A stretch of 64,000 bases of DNA from the NCBI GenBank assembly GCA_012934845.2, contig WNNJ02000469.1, positions 186,001 to 250,000 on the forward strand, given 5' to 3'. The notes under the pieces are model-generated. The model saw only the letters and a list, made by a program, of their open reading frames with translations. It ran no database searches and was not told where the DNA came from. Below are positions 1 through 11,593 of this stretch, in pieces. Position 1 is the first letter of the stretch. Each line of letters begins with the position of its first letter. The position numbers and the translations under genes are program-made. This DNA comes from Pomphorhynchus laevis. Taxonomy: Eukaryota; Acanthocephala; Palaeacanthocephala; Echinorhynchida; Pomphorhynchidae.

Positions 1-422
1 TGGTGAAACCCCATTAAATACTTATTTTAAGAAACCAACAGTTTGTCTTAAAACTGAAAAAAGATGAAAGTATTACAAGAATATTCACTATATATCAAAA
101 ACATCCGTATGAAATCCATTTTTAATTCTTTTCACGACAGATGTGCGATAAAACTCGCATTTATGAACCAACGCGTAAGGAGCTGGATATAAATGAAAAT
201 AACCGAATATTTAGAATTATCTGCAATAACATTCTCTGTTATACATCACAATGAAAATCAGTTTGGATACGAAATGCCAGACAAATTTCTCTGGTGTTTA
301 AGTTCCACTTCGGTAGTCCATATAAATACATTTCGGTAAAACATTATTAACCAAATCTGATTTTGAATCGGTACTCGGTACATAGTGCAGAGTTATATTT
401 GTTTCTCAGGACACTTAAATTT
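1..422. other. AT-rich flank, no gene seen
   Basis: No reading frame resembling a known protein was recognised. It ends at a short TAA/ATT microsatellite (423-437) that forms the 3' tail of the neighbouring minus-strand LINE. Confidence 0.5.
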
Positions 423-507
423 AATAATAATAATAATACAAATTTATTTAATGTGGCAAATGCGTACAAGCTGTACGCTTACAAGTCCACAAACAAAAAT
501 GAGAAAG

Positions 508-2265
508 TCAAGCAGTTAAATTGTTCAGATGGGATCGGATTTGTCGTTTGAAGCACTGCAGGGAAGTTGATTGGCGTATATGAATGGGCAGATGATTCCA
601 CGATAGAGGAGCAGCCACCAGGAAGGAGCGGAGTCCAAAGGAGGTAGAGTAGTTTGGGACATGTAAAAGAAGGGAATTACAGGAACGCAAGGAACAGTAA
701 ACAGGACGGGAATTATCAAGAAAAGGAAGGTTGAGAAATGAAGGGGTATGAAAAGTTACAAGGCGGAAAGCAACGATAAGAAGACGAATTTGAACACGAC
801 AATAAATTGTAGGCAAATCGAGAGAAGCAAGATGGTAGGATGTGTGATCAAAACGACGAAGACGGAGGAGAATTCGGACAGCTGCGTTGACGATGCGTTG
901 TAGGGGAAGAAGAGTGGATTTAGGTGAGTTGGAAAATAGACTAAGACAATAATCGAGTCTAGAAAAAAGGAGAGATGATATGAGAGTCATACAAGAAGGG
1001 AAATCGATCAATCTACGAACTTGACGGAGGTTGCGGAGTATCAAGGTAGATGAGCGTACTTTATCTCTAACGAAAGGTTTAAGTGAAAGTCGGTTGTCAA
1101 AATGGAAGCCTAGGAAAACGAGATTATCAACGATAGGAAGAATTGTAAAATTTAATGATACGGAGGGAGGTTCGAAGCCGAGGCGTCGAGGTAGGATCCA
1201 CATAATTTTGGATTTATCAGGATTCAGAGAAAGGCGAAGGGAAGAAAGATGATTGGAAATTGAGACAAGACAGTCGGAAGCAGAAACACTAAGATCGCGA
1301 ATACGATAAACAGGTGCATGAGCATAGATGAGAATGTCATCAGCATATTGCATAACATGGAAGTTAAATTTATGAGAAATCGAAGACAAATCACCAAGAA
1401 GAAGAGAGAAAAGTATAGGGCCTAATACGGAGCCTTGCGGAACACCGGACGGAATGGACGAAGGATGGGAGATAGAAGAGTTAGAATATACGCGAAATGT
1501 ACGGTTTGATAGATATGAAGAAAACCATGATACAGTGGGTAAAGAGAAGCCATAATCATGACGAAGGCGATGTAGAAGAATCGAGTGATCGACGATGTCA
1601 AAAGCAGACGATAGATCAAGAGAAACTATGACACTACATAATTTATGATCGCGCGATATGAGTAAGTCGTTATAAACTTTAAGACATGCAATTTCGGTAG
1701 AGTAATTAGAGCGAAAAGCGGCTTGGAAGGGAGGAAATAAGTTAGTGGAATAGAGATATGTATTAACTTGCTTAAGAACGAGACACTCAAGGAGTTTAGA
1801 GAGGGTTGGGAGAAGTGAGATTGGACGGTACGAAGATGGTAGTGAAGAGCCGAGAGATTGCTTTTTGATGATAGGACGAACAGTGGCGCATTTCCAGATG
1901 GAAGGAAATGTACAGCTACGGATGGACGAGTTGAACAATGTGGTTAGGAAGGGTAAGATAAAAGTGCAGATATTTTTAAGTAAGTGAGTGGGAATTGGGT
2001 CAGAAGGAGAGGTTTTATTAGGTAATGACAGCAGAACCGAAGAAACTTCATCAGACGAAACGGGAAGAAGGTGGAATAGTTCTGGGAGGGAAGTATTTAA
2101 AGATAAGAGTGGGTACAAGGGGGCTATGGGTAGTAGGGAAAGTAAATTAGATAGCTTAGTTTGTAGATAAGAAGAAAATTCATCAGGATTTATATTACAA
2201 GGGGTAGATGATCGTGAAAGAATTGAGTTTAAGATTTTCCAATGAGATTTCGAGTTGGAAGATGA
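508..2265 (-). CDS. Reverse transcriptase of family A LINE (5'-truncated)
   Basis: This reading frame encodes a non-LTR reverse transcriptase that would copy element RNA at a nicked chromosomal target. The 536-residue part from 2118 down to 508 has no internal stop, and the same frame stays open upstream to about 2265, with no ATG start because the 5' end is missing. Visible motifs are PSYRPISLLPTLSKLLE (fingers), the catalytic A motif SLDLSSAFDIVDH, the B motif GVPQGSVLGPILFSLL and the C motif QYADD. The C-terminal thumb runs into RSHLNNLTA at the stop. No RNase H or zinc knuckle follows. The upstream segment (motif KSHWKILNS) aligns with the longer copy at 9.5-12.9 kb, confirming that the endonuclease was lost by truncation rather than absent from the family. 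Confidence 0.85.
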   Translation of the reverse strand, partial: SSSNSKSHWKILNSILSRSSTPCNINPDEFSSYLQTKLSNLLSLLPIAPLYPLLSLNTSLPELFHLLPVSSDEVSSVLLSLPNKTSPSDPIPTHLLKNICTFILPFLTTLFNSSIRSCTFPSIWKCATVRPIIKKQSLGSSLPSSYRPISLLPTLSKLLECLVLKQVNTYLYSTNLFPPFQAAFRSNYSTEIACLKVYNDLLISRDHKLCSVIVSLDLSSAFDIVDHSILLHRLRHDYGFSLPTVSWFSSYLSNRTFRVYSNSSISHPSSIPSGVPQGSVLGPILFSLLLGDLSSISHKFNFHVMQYADDILIYAHAPVYRIRDLSVSASDCLVSISNHLSSLRLSLNPDKSKIMWILPRRLGFEPPSVSLNFTILPIVDNLVFLGFHFDNRLSLKPFVRDKVRSSTLILRNLRQVRRLIDFPSCMTLISSLLFSRLDYCLSLFSNSPKSTLLPLQRIVNAAVRILLRLRRFDHTSYHLASLDLPTIYCRVQIRLLIVAFRLVTFHTPSFLNLPFLDNSRPVYCSLRSCNSLLLHVPNYSTSFGLRSFLVAAPLSWNHLPIHIRQSTSLQCFKRQIRSHLNNLTA

Positions 2266-2279
2266 CTCGAGTCATCTTC
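2258..2279. repeat. Perfect 22 bp palindrome at LINE 5' truncation point
   Basis: The core GATGACTCGAGTCATC is fully self-complementary and extends three bases on each side. It sits where homology to family A ends, so it may be a fold-back formed during integration. Confidence 0.7.
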
Positions 2280-2924
2280 ATCTAACATTTAAAAACGAGT
2301 ACCTAACTGGTCTTTAAAAAAACTTTTTATAAAAGTAAAAGCTTGCACGCAAAATTTATAAGCTGAGAGAACGTGATAAGCAGAACTAGACGCATTGAAC
2401 CGACCTATTAAAATATAAACCAATAATCATTAAATACCGTAGGAGATTATTAGCACAGCAATCAGTCACCATTCCCACGTGAACATTTTCACTGTGCAGT
2501 ACTTTGTCTCTTCCAGTCGACTTTATACAGTAAAATGGGGTATACAAATATTATCCAAATGATTCATAGGTGAAACGACAATTTTACTAAGACGACAATT
2601 TATAGTAAATTTAATTGAAAAATTTATTTAGTAAACTAAAAATAAAACTCCCGTTTAAAAAGATCAACCTATTTTGGGGTATTTATAAAATACCCCAAAA
2701 TAGTTAAAACCCATAATTGGAAAATCTATTAAAACTGAAATCTGAACTTAATAAAAATTCCAAACTTTATAAAATACCTTGCAATGATGTATTAAGGCTT
2801 ATATTGGGCAAAATGATAATGGTCTTAATTAAATAATATCTCGAAAGGAATATTATAAAAAAATTGTGCGACATCATTGATATGCTTGTCGGCATGTTAG
2901 GAGCCACATTTAAACATACACTCT
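2280..2924. other. AT-rich spacer, no gene seen
   Basis: No coding similarity was recognised. A short repeated motif (TATTTTGGGGTATTT and its complement, about 2670-2705) can form a small hairpin. Confidence 0.4.
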
Positions 2925-3190
2925 TTGCGTTCCCGTAATTCCCTTCTTTTACATGTCGCAAACAACTCTACCTCTTTTGGCTTCCGCTTCTTCCTTGTGG
3001 CTGCTTCTCTCTCGTGAAATCATCTGCCCATTCATATACGCCACTTTAACCTCAATGCCGTGTTTCAAACGACAAATTCGATCCCATTTAAACAATTTAA
3101 CTAATTTATCTGTATAAATTTTGCTGTTTTTTGTTAGTTAGTGGACTTGTAAGCATGCAGCTGGCAAGCATTATTAATTATTAATAAACT
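2925..3190 (+). mobile_element. Family A LINE 3'-end fragment
   Basis: The plus strand matches the last RT codons and 3' untranslated region of the 508-2265 copy and of the 14.4-14.7 kb copy, including a region ending in a TTATTAATTATTAATAA tail. Only about 260 bases remain, so this is a severely truncated insertion or rearranged end. Confidence 0.75.
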
Positions 3191-4002
3191 TCAAAAATTA
3201 TCAATACTCATTATTGAGAAAAGTTATTTTTTAAAAGATTAATACGAGAATCGAATTTTACGAATAAAGAAACAATGTATAATAATGAATAATTACTAAC
3301 TATATAGATGTCCATGATTCTATGCATTTCGACTAAATCGAGTACCATATGTCAAAGACATTTGGTAAAAGACAAACCCACCTACTGCCAGCAAACCCTC
3401 ATATATTTAATTTTTCATTTTTTTCGGTAAAATGTAGAACACTTCGTTCATTGTTATACACTTCATTACTACGTATTCATAGCAATGTAGCTTGCTTAGA
3501 CTAATCTATTAACGTGTGATAAACAAATATTCTAAATATCATGATATGTGTTGGGTACTTATATCATTATATGTCGGTGGATTGCTTTATCCAAAATATA
3601 TACGTACGCATTTAAACATATATTTAAAACCAACTCCAATGTGACAAGTTCAAACATACTCTAAATTCAAGTTTTTTAATTTCCAAATATCTTAAATGAT
3701 CTTGATAATCCCCTGTAACTCTAAATGATATGCAAATGCTAGAGTATTGAACTACTTCAGGTTACCGAATATTGATGATTACATTTAATAAACCGAATCC
3801 AACACGCGATCTGATAGAACATATCCTTATGAAAAAACTTTATCAAACACAACTAAATTTAGATAAACCACATTGATCTATCTACAACAATTTAACCAGC
3901 ACTCTTGGACTTACAATAAATTACCAGGAACTGAACGACCTACTAAAAATTTTTGCTAAAAATATATTATTTTATTTGTAAATTACTTTGAAATTCGTAT
4001 CT
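3191..4002. other. AT-rich spacer, no gene seen
   Basis: About 800 bases without a recognisable gene or repeat. Confidence 0.4.
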
Positions 4003-4735
4003 TTATTTGGAAAATAAATAAAAAATTTGTCAATATTTTATTTATTTTTATTCCAATACATACCAAAGCCAAAAGGCTATTCAGGCAGTCCAAAAAAGAA
4101 GAAAAGCAAATAGTCAGTCAACGTAGCTAATTAGTGTATTCCAGTGGTAGTGTTGAATGGCGGCATTGCTCACGTATCTATTTGTAGCATCGTGATTTAA
4201 ACGTTCTCAAACTAGGGGAAGCAACGACTTCATCAGGCAACGAATTCCACATGTTAATTCCTCTCCTCGAGAGTCTATACACTTTTGGTAATCTGCCAAA
4301 TCCAAATTTATACAAGACTCTGCTATGTCCCCGCAACTTACCTATCCGCCTAGTGATTACATTGGTGGAATACCCACAGCATTATTCGACATATGCCATA
4401 GACATAGCATTTCCAAGGATATGAACCTCTTACGTACCGACAACATTCTAATACGACTTAGACGTACATAATAGTCAATACCACCTAAGCCGATACAGAG
4501 CCTCGATCCGCGCCTAAGAATAGACTCCAGGTCTAATAGTTCTGCTTAGTGACAGGGAAACAAGCCTGAATGCAGTACTCCAAGTGTGGCCTGACGATGG
4601 AGATGAATAACCTCTTGAACATATGACAGCTTAACCTGAGGAATGCATTTTCAATACAATATAACGTCTTAGTAGCTTTACCTAGAAAGAAGTCGGTGTT
4701 CAACTTTGTTTTCAAGGATCGATGGACAATAACCC

Positions 4736-5548
4736 CTAAATCCTTATGATGAGAACTTCCTTTAAGACAATATCTCCAATATAGTACCTTAGAGTTTCAA
4801 TAGGGCGACCTAGTTGCATGAGGACACATTTATCAACATTCAACCGTAGTCCGGTAGAATCACACCACTCGATCAGAGAGTTTTGATCATTTTGCAACGA
4901 TACTCGATCAGCAGGACTTCTAATGATCGACCAAATCTTATGATCGTCTGCAAAAGCTAGATGAGAGCATGATAAGCGGAGTAGCATATCATTAATGAAG
5001 ATTATAAAGAGCAGTGGGCCAAGGACTGATCCCTGCGGTATGCCAGAATTAACATTCACCGAATAAGAAAACACACACCCCACACAAACTCGGAAAGACC
5101 TATTCGATAGCAATTGCCTGACCCACTCACAAATATATGAATGAAGTCCATAGTGATACAGTAAAGACACTATGCCGTCGTGTGGTACCCTATCAAAAGC
5201 TTTCGAAAAATCAAGGAATACTGTATGAACCTGAAACCCAGCCCCCAGAGCATCAGCCAATTTTTCACGCGCAGTTAGTAGATTAGTAAGGCATGAACGT
5301 CCGATCCTGAAATCATGTTGAGATTCAACCAATATGTGATTACGATCCAAATGATCCCTGATTCTACTAGCAATAATTCTTTCTAAAAGTTTGCAGAATA
5401 CGCTAGTCAAGCTAATGGGCCATAAGTCCGCGCAAACGCTAGTAGGATGCTTTTTGGGAATAGGTACGACAATTGCACACTTCCAACTGTCAGAAATCCA
5501 AGATATGTCCAAGCTGTATCTGAAGAACATAGTGAAATCATTGCTCAA
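4736..5548 (-). pseudogene. Reverse transcriptase portion of family B LINE ORF2
   Basis: A 270-residue open stretch carries the polymerase core: PISLTSVFCKLLERI, the A motif VFLDFSKAFDRVPHDG, the B motif GIPQGSVLGPLLFIIF and a C motif that reads AFADDHKIW, so the usual YADD is FADD here. The preceding segment in another frame (5994-5557, motif DPRRFWSYVR) is the inter-domain linker typical of these ORF2 proteins. The next segment (4715-4533) is the thumb in a third frame. The frame changes make the ORF2 non-functional as a single protein. Confidence 0.8.
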
Positions 5549-6036
5549 TACGTTCGCTAGGGATTTGACGAGGAAAGGGCAATATTGTCTGGTCCCGGAG
5601 ATGTAAACGGATCGAGCTTCATAACCTCGTTCAACACCTCATCCACTCTGAGTGGACGAACACAACACCGATGAGCAACCGGAACATACTTCCAACTAAA
5701 GTCATGCAGTTTGTTAGAGGTCAAACCCTGTACCAAGAAGCCATCAGCTAAATGTTGGGCGATTAGAGACGGATCGGTCAAAGTTTCAGTTGACGCTTGA
5801 ATTAAGCTAATTGTGGCAACAAGTGTTCTGTTGTTTCTTACATAAGACCAAAACCTCCTAGGATCCAAAGATGCATCCCTGGTGATACTATCTTCGCACG
5901 AATAGCGTTTCTGAAATTTTAGCCGATTGCATAAGTTCCGAGAGTCGATGCAGGCACGTTTGGAAGCAGGAGAACGCCTAAATTCGCGCCACAATTTGTT
6001 GTAGGATCTGATAGCATCGAGAAACTCTCTGTCGAA

Positions 6037-7098
6037 CTAAGGAGGATGTCCATGCTTGGACTTGCAAGCACGTAGCGGAGCAAAGATATCAGAAATTCGC
6101 TTCAATTCATCATGGAGCAAATCAAAGACTACAGGAACCTCCAAACCGAATTGAATACGAAGACTATCACAGATACCTTTTGGGAAGCTTGCAGCTAGTT
6201 GACTAGCATCAACACCTACCCAACAACGTTTTTTAAAATTAGAGTTTTGTGAGGCCCTGTTGAATAGCGACAGTCGCATAGAGAGTACACAGTGATCGCT
6301 ATTGCCAATTGGTGCGTCATAACGAACACCTGGAACGTCACCCAAACACTTAGTAAAGACCAAATCGAGTATAAAAGGCGTCCCTGTCACAAAACTAGGT
6401 TCTTTAATATGTTGAACTAGTAGCATCTGGAGTAAGAGAAAGTCACTCAGTACTTTCCCAATTCCATGAATTAGTCGTGAATGACTATTTTTCCAGTCTA
6501 TTTAGAAGATATTGAAGTCACCCAAGAGCAAAATCAGAGGATACGAAGATAAACTCAGCAAATATGGTTTAAGAGTGTCAAATCTTAATTCATAGAACGG
6601 AGAACGGTAAAGGACGCAGAATCGGGATCGTTGACCATTTCCCAGTGTAAAAGCAAGACCTTCAAAGGAAGTACCAATATCGTTGCGAAAATCAGAGATA
6701 TTCGATACCAGGAGACTATTTCGCACATAGGCGGCTACCCCACCTCCACGTTTACCACACGAGCGATTCGAACGTATTAGAAAATAGTTAGGGATGGCAA
6801 CACAATCATCCGAAATGTTAGAATGTAGCCATGTTTCGGTTATACAAAATACATCAAAACGTTTCGAAGCAACTATGAATTTTATTTCAGAGAAATGAGC
6901 CAGGAGACTACGAACATTTGAATAACCGACAATAATGTGCGTATAATGGGAAAATGTGACACGCTCGGTTACACTATCGAAGTCTACTAGTTTTCCTACA
7001 CACAAACCATCACTACTAAAGAGGTCTGACTCTACAGAAGTAAGGGATGCCACCGGACAGTCAGACGCCACTTGACCACCCGAAAATTCCGGACACAT
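6037..7098 (-). pseudogene. AP-like endonuclease part of family B LINE ORF2
   Basis: Residues from 7098 down carry an exonuclease/endonuclease/phosphatase fold: the N motif near GYSNVRSL, the catalytic E in CITETWL, a GGGVAAYVR loop and GDFN at the end of the first open piece. After an in-frame stop at about 6499-6501 the same frame continues (6426-6037) with the SDH motif in GNSDHCVL. These are the motifs that nick target DNA in APE-type LINEs. The start overlaps the end of ORF1 by about 67 bases. Confidence 0.8.
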
Positions 7099-7780
7099 AG
7101 GTTGCCCTCACCACTTTCCAGCCGTCGATGCAGCTCGTTGAAAGCCTCGTGTCTTCTCAAACGATCTGCAGGAGATAAATCACGGAGTATATGAAAATCA
7201 GAGCGCGATAATCTAAATGCATGCTTGAGTAGGAAGTCAACATGATCTTTTGAGTCTAGAACAACTTTTAAAAGTCTAGGTCTATCTGAAAGTTTCTTGC
7301 CTAGACGAAAAACTCTTCGAACTTTAAGACACTTCGCAACATCCACATCGCTCTGGATAAAAATCTTAGAAAACACTGCGCGAAGATGCACAATATCGTC
7401 ATCCAGTCTACTTTGGGGATTGTTACTGAGAGATTCTTCAACACCGCTCACGATAACGTTTAACTCTCTTCTGTAGTTAAATTGTCTAGAGCTAAATTGT
7501 TTAGAGCTAACAGACGGAATTAATGAAGAATTAGTCTCAGGGGTAATTGATAGCTGTCGATGATTTGGAGGAATCACTGCATGTTGTTTATTATTCGGAA
7601 GGCTAACTATTTGTCGTAGATTATCTATAGGCCTAACGATAATCTGACTAGCCTTTGCAAGATCCTTAACGCTCTCAATTAGCGGGGCTACTATAGGAGC
7701 AACACATAAACTGCAGCGGGGATGCAGTAGCTGCGGGTAAACACAAGGACGCCCACTACAATCACTACCCAGAGGACAGT
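7032..7780 (-). pseudogene. ORF1-like protein of family B LINE
   Basis: The C-terminal part (7577-7032) resembles LINE ORF1 nucleic-acid-binding domains: a beta-rich start (NVIVSGVEES), an acidic DDDIVHLR helix, then KVRRVFRLG and RPRLLKVVL, suggesting an RRM-like fold. The same frame is open upstream to about 7780 and includes a cysteine-rich stretch (CPLGSDCSGRPC, then CSLC) that looks like a zinc-binding finger, after which a stop interrupts it. Function is inferred as RNA binding in the element's ribonucleoprotein. Confidence 0.6.
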
Positions 7781-7821
7781 TTTAAGAACAATCACTGCCC
7801 GAGGAAGTGTTATGCTTTTAT

Positions 7822-7870
7822 ATGCTTTTTATATTTTTTAGATTTTGAGCTTGTTCGAAGTATGGTCGCT
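7822..7870. repeat. Short copy of eIF3j-like gene sequence at LINE 5' edge
   Basis: The run TTTTTTAGATTTTGAGCTTG and about 15 following bases match 8705-8750, inside the eIF3j-like gene. It is either a long target-site duplication or a broken gene piece. Confidence 0.6.
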
Positions 7871-8628
7871 CGACACTTTGCCAGTGTCTAGCAACATATT
7901 GTATGTTACGCTACATTTTATCATACGATAAGTTGAGTGAAATTATACATGCTAGCGTTTATAATATGATAACCGTTTATAATATGATACATGCTAGCGT
8001 TTACCTTCAACATAGCAGAAGTTTCATCTAATTTTATTCTTAAACGATCACATTTTGTGCCAATTAAGTAACGGTCTAATTTGCTTCTGTTCATAAAGTC
8101 TAAATCCTGAACCGTTTATTAAGTAACGGTCCATAATTCCGTAAGAAATCTTGGACAGTTGTTTACTCAACACATCCGTACACGTGATATATTGTAAAAT
8201 AGTAGATTTCATGCCTTTTCAAGATTCAATCATACCTGTCGTTGTTATTTTAAATTTAATCGATTTTTACAAGTTAAAAACGATTCACAAGTATGTCAGA
8301 TATGAATTGATAAAGTTATAAAGAAGAACGTTATCTGACATTTACTTTCAATATAAAAAAATAGTTTGATGGGTTTATGTATATATGGCAATAGAAGTGC
8401 CTAGTAACGATATTTTGTTTGATTTAAAATCGATTATTATGCAAAATAATTGAGGGCAAATTATTTAAATTGACGGGCAGATAGAAAATTTAATCCGATA
8501 GACTAAAGCAAAAAAATTAACGCCATGACTACCGTTTTTAACTCACTGAAAACAGCAGTATTTGAGTTGATGAACGTGTAAAAATAATATTTAACATTTA
8601 ATTATTGCCAACTTTTGGAGATTACATC
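7871..8628. other. AT-rich spacer with small duplications
   Basis: No gene was seen. Two local repeats are visible: the motif ATGCTAGCGTTTA with ATAATATGATA around 7945-8005, and TTAAGTAACGGTC at about 8063 and 8119. Confidence 0.45.
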
Positions 8629-9129
8629 CTAATAATCATCATACTGAACGTCATATTCGCTTTCGTAAACAATAGCAGAGTCGACATAAACTTGGGGCTT
8701 TTTGATTTTAGATTTTTTAGATTTTGAGCTTGTTCGAAGCGGGGTCGCTTCTTTCTCATGAATTGCTTTTAATCGGCTAGACAGTGATGACAACGCAATA
8801 CTTAGTTTTCTTACTACAGCCGCTGTCTTAAATGAATCTGCAAATGTCAATACAAGTTGTTCAGTAAACACGCTCATTTCATCAGTGTTCGTGTTATTGG
8901 ACAGTTTCTCAACAAGTAGATCATAATATTTATTGAAGTCTTCTTCAGTCACAAGTAAAACATCATCCAATGTCTTGACAGTAAAGTTCTCTATATACAT
9001 TTGTGATTTTTCAAAATCTGAATTTCGGTCATCATTAAAGAATAAACCTGGATTGGAATTCTGTAAAGGTTGAACTTCTTTATCACTATCTTCATCCCAG
9101 CATTCTTTAATATCGTCGTCTAATGACAT
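8629..9129 (-). CDS. eIF3j: eIF3 subunit J-like protein, short single-exon copy
   Basis: The 166-residue product resembles eIF3j (yeast Hcr1), the loosely bound eIF3 subunit that helps recruit eIF3 to the 40S ribosome. The N terminus is acidic (MSLDDDIKECWDEDSDKE), matching the acidic, tryptophan-containing eIF3j start. The middle (DFNKYYDLLVEKL and VVRKLSIALSSLSSRLKAI) matches the helical core, and the end is a lysine-rich tract followed by YDVQYDDY, like the eIF3j tail. It is shorter than the usual 220-260 residues: the charged coiled segment between the acidic start and the core is missing. There is no intron and no internal stop. It could be a diverged functional gene, a retrogene or a young pseudogene. 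The assignment is from remembered family features and is moderately sure. Confidence 0.6.
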   Translation of the reverse strand: MSLDDDIKECWDEDSDKEVQPLQNSNPGLFFNDDRNSDFEKSQMYIENFTVKTLDDVLLVTEEDFNKYYDLLVEKLSNNTNTDEMSVFTEQLVLTFADSFKTAAVVRKLSIALSSLSSRLKAIHEKEATPLRTSSKSKKSKIKKPQVYVDSAIVYESEYDVQYDDY

Positions 9130-9480
9130 CTGAAATTTGGTCAGCTATTAAGTGCAGAGGAATTATATATGTGGCTCTACATAACAGAGTATCGTGTAAT
9201 CAAAAATTAATAAAAGTTTTGTTGTTTAAATATATTTGAACCTGTTTGACAAAAGAAGCAGTTGGATTTTAGTTTGAGCATAATTCATTAAAAATCAGGG
9301 CAGCTTTAAAAAATCTTATGTATATACTTGAATGTATAATCATGTATAATTTCATGTATTATTTTTTAATATAAACCGATATATTAACAATAAGAATTTA
9401 ACATTTTAGTGGTTAACATAATCATTAACCTCATTATTGTTATACTAACATTATTAAATATTTAATCATTGGCATGACCA
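9130..9480. other. AT-rich spacer upstream of eIF3j-like gene
   Basis: This would contain the promoter of the minus-strand gene ending at 8629. No TATA box or other element could be singled out in this AT-rich DNA. Confidence 0.4.
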
Positions 9481-10187
9481 CCACAGCAACAGAAAAACAA
9501 TAATCTAAATCATGTGTCAAGAAGGTGTGAACGGAGGAGGTGTTTGAATGTGATAAAAGAGGAAGCGCGACGGACGTCGAGAGGGAGTTGATTCAAGGTG
9601 AGTGGGGCAACGACGAGGAAGACTCAGAAACCGTAGTCTTCCTCGTCGGGAACGTGGATTAAGAGGGTATGACGGGAACGCAGCGATAGAGAGGTGGGAC
9701 AAGTGTCGTAGAAGAAAGGAATTTTGATGAACGATGGGGAGTAGACAGCGATGAGACGAAAAGTTACGAGAAGAAGACGGAGTTTGATGCGTATGTAGAT
9801 GGTAGGTTAGGAGAGTTGGACAAGATATGTGGATATGTGGTCGAAGCGACGGAGACGAAAGAGCACTCGAACGGCGGTGTTGATTATTCGTTGTAGGGGT
9901 AGGATGATGGATTTTGGAGAATTGGCGAAAAGGCTAAGGCAGTAATCGATTTTAGGGAAAAGAAGCGAAGAAAGAAGAGATATACAAGAATGGAAGTCGA
10001 TAAGGGGGGCGGATACGGCGGATGTCACGGAGAATTTAGTTAGACGAGCGGACTTTATCACGGATGAAGGGATTAAGGATAAGGTGATTATCGAAATGGA
10101 ATTCTAAGAGACATTGTGGACTATGTGAATGATTGATGAGGTAAAAGATAAAGGGGGAGGAGATATGTTAAGTTGGCGGGGAAGGAT

Positions 10188-11417
10188 TCACATTATTTTG
10201 GACTTATCTGGGTTTAGAACGAGACGAAGATGTGAGAGACGTTTGTAGATAGAATAAATACAGTTGGATTTAGAAATTTCAATATCGTGTAAGCGATGTG
10301 CGGGTGCATGATCATATATGATGTCATCGGCGCATTGCATGACGTTAAAGGAGTAAGGTTTGATAAACGGAGAGATATCGCCAAGCAGAAGAGAGAAAAG
10401 CAGGGGTCCTAGGGCTGAACCTTGTGGGACCCCGCAGAAAATAGAAATGAGAGATGAGGATGATAAATTAGAACATACTCGAAAAGAACGGTCGGATAGA
10501 TATGAGGCAAGCCATGCTACGAAGGAGAAAGAAAAGCCGTAATCAAAACGAAGGCGAGAAAGGAGGATGGAGTAGTCGATGATGTCGAAGACGAAGGAGA
10601 GGTCGAGGGATATGAGAACACTATATAGAGCCATGCCACGAGAAATGAGTACGTCGTTGTAAACTTTCATGCATGCCATTTCTGTGGAGTGATTAGAGCG
10701 GAAAGCGGATTGGACAAGAGGGTATAAATTGGATGATTAGAGATAAGCGTTGATCTGTATTAAGAAAAGGCGCTCTAAGAGCTTGGAACGAGTAGGGAGA
10801 AGTGATATCGGGCAATAGCTAGAAGGAAGTGAGGGGTCGAGCGATTGTTTCTTAAGGAGGAGACGAACGATTGCGAATTTCCAGTTTGATGGAAAGATAC
10901 GACAGCGGATGGACGAGTTAACCAAGTTTGTGAGAAAAGGGGATATCGATGAGCATATAGATTTTAGAATGGGGGTAGGCAGGGGATCGGCAGGTGAGGG
11001 TTTGTTGGGCAAGGACATAAGGACAGATGAGACTTCGGCAGGTGAGACAGGGAGAAGATAAAAGAGTTTCGGGAGGATGAGGCGAAGCGAGTAGCAGTGA
11101 GATGGAATTGAGACGGGGTTGTGAGAGAGCAACGTGGATACTTTAGTCTGAAGAAATGACGAATAATCATGGGGATTAATGTTGCAAGACGAAGAGGAGC
11201 GGTAAAGGATTAAATTAAAAGTATGCCATAGATACTTAGAGTTAAACGAAATGTTGATTTTATGCTGCCAGAAGTAGTTGCATTTGGTACGTAGTAGGTA
11301 GAGATAAAGCCGGCGAAGATCACGATAGGAATCACGGAGAGACGGAGTGAGCGAGAGGATATCACGTCTGAAGGAGCGGTGATATACTCGAAAAGCATGA
11401 CGGAGTCGCGCTTGCAC
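10188..11417 (-). pseudogene. RT fingers and palm of family A LINE copy 2
   Basis: Two open pieces in one frame (11417-10737 and 10679-10188). The first carries NPHDYSSFLQTKVSTLLSH and SYCPISLLPTRSKLLERL. The second carries the A motif SLDLSFVFDIIDYS, the B motif GVPQGSALGPLLFSLL and a C motif reading QCADD where YADD is expected. The changed tyrosine and the stop between the pieces mark the copy as inactive. Confidence 0.8.
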
Positions 11418-11593
11418 CGTGGGGCCCGATGCAAGTGAGGGTGAGGCTTGAAGGGCAAGATAAGATCGAGAGTGGCTGTAAGTTCCGTTTCGAAAAGAAA
11501 ACCAAAATCATGATGAGAGGAAGATGTTATTGCGGGAGAAGATATAGACGATTTGAGTAAAGCAGTGCGGAGAATGGGGATGTCAAGATTTCT

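Larger units (their letters stand above)
423..2279 (-). mobile_element. Family A LINE, 5'-truncated copy with open RT
   Basis: This is a non-LTR retrotransposon of the CR1/Jockey supergroup. Its 3' tail is an (ATT)n run at 423-437, and homology is lost near 2260-2280 at a perfect 22 bp palindrome (2258-2279). It lacks the endonuclease part that the copy at 9.5-12.9 kb retains, which is the usual 5' truncation of target-primed integration. The same 3' region recurs at 2925-3190 and 14440-14740. Family placement is inferred from RT motifs, not from a tree. Confidence 0.85.
4003..7860 (-). mobile_element. Family B LINE (APE type), near full length but broken
   Basis: Reading down the minus strand the order is ORF1 (about 7780-7032), endonuclease (7098-6502), linker, reverse transcriptase (5548-4736) and a thumb piece (4715-4533). 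It ends in an AT-rich 3' region with AATAAA-like runs near 4003-4050. It looks like a CR1/Jockey-group element. ORF2 is split by in-frame stops near 6500 and 6035, and by frame changes near 5550-5580 and 4720-4740. A second copy lies on the plus strand at about 47.4-49.3 kb. Confidence 0.85.

Noticed and set aside
1031-1252. Arginine-rich plus-strand frame
   Set aside because: Antisense shadow of the LINE RT on the minus strand.
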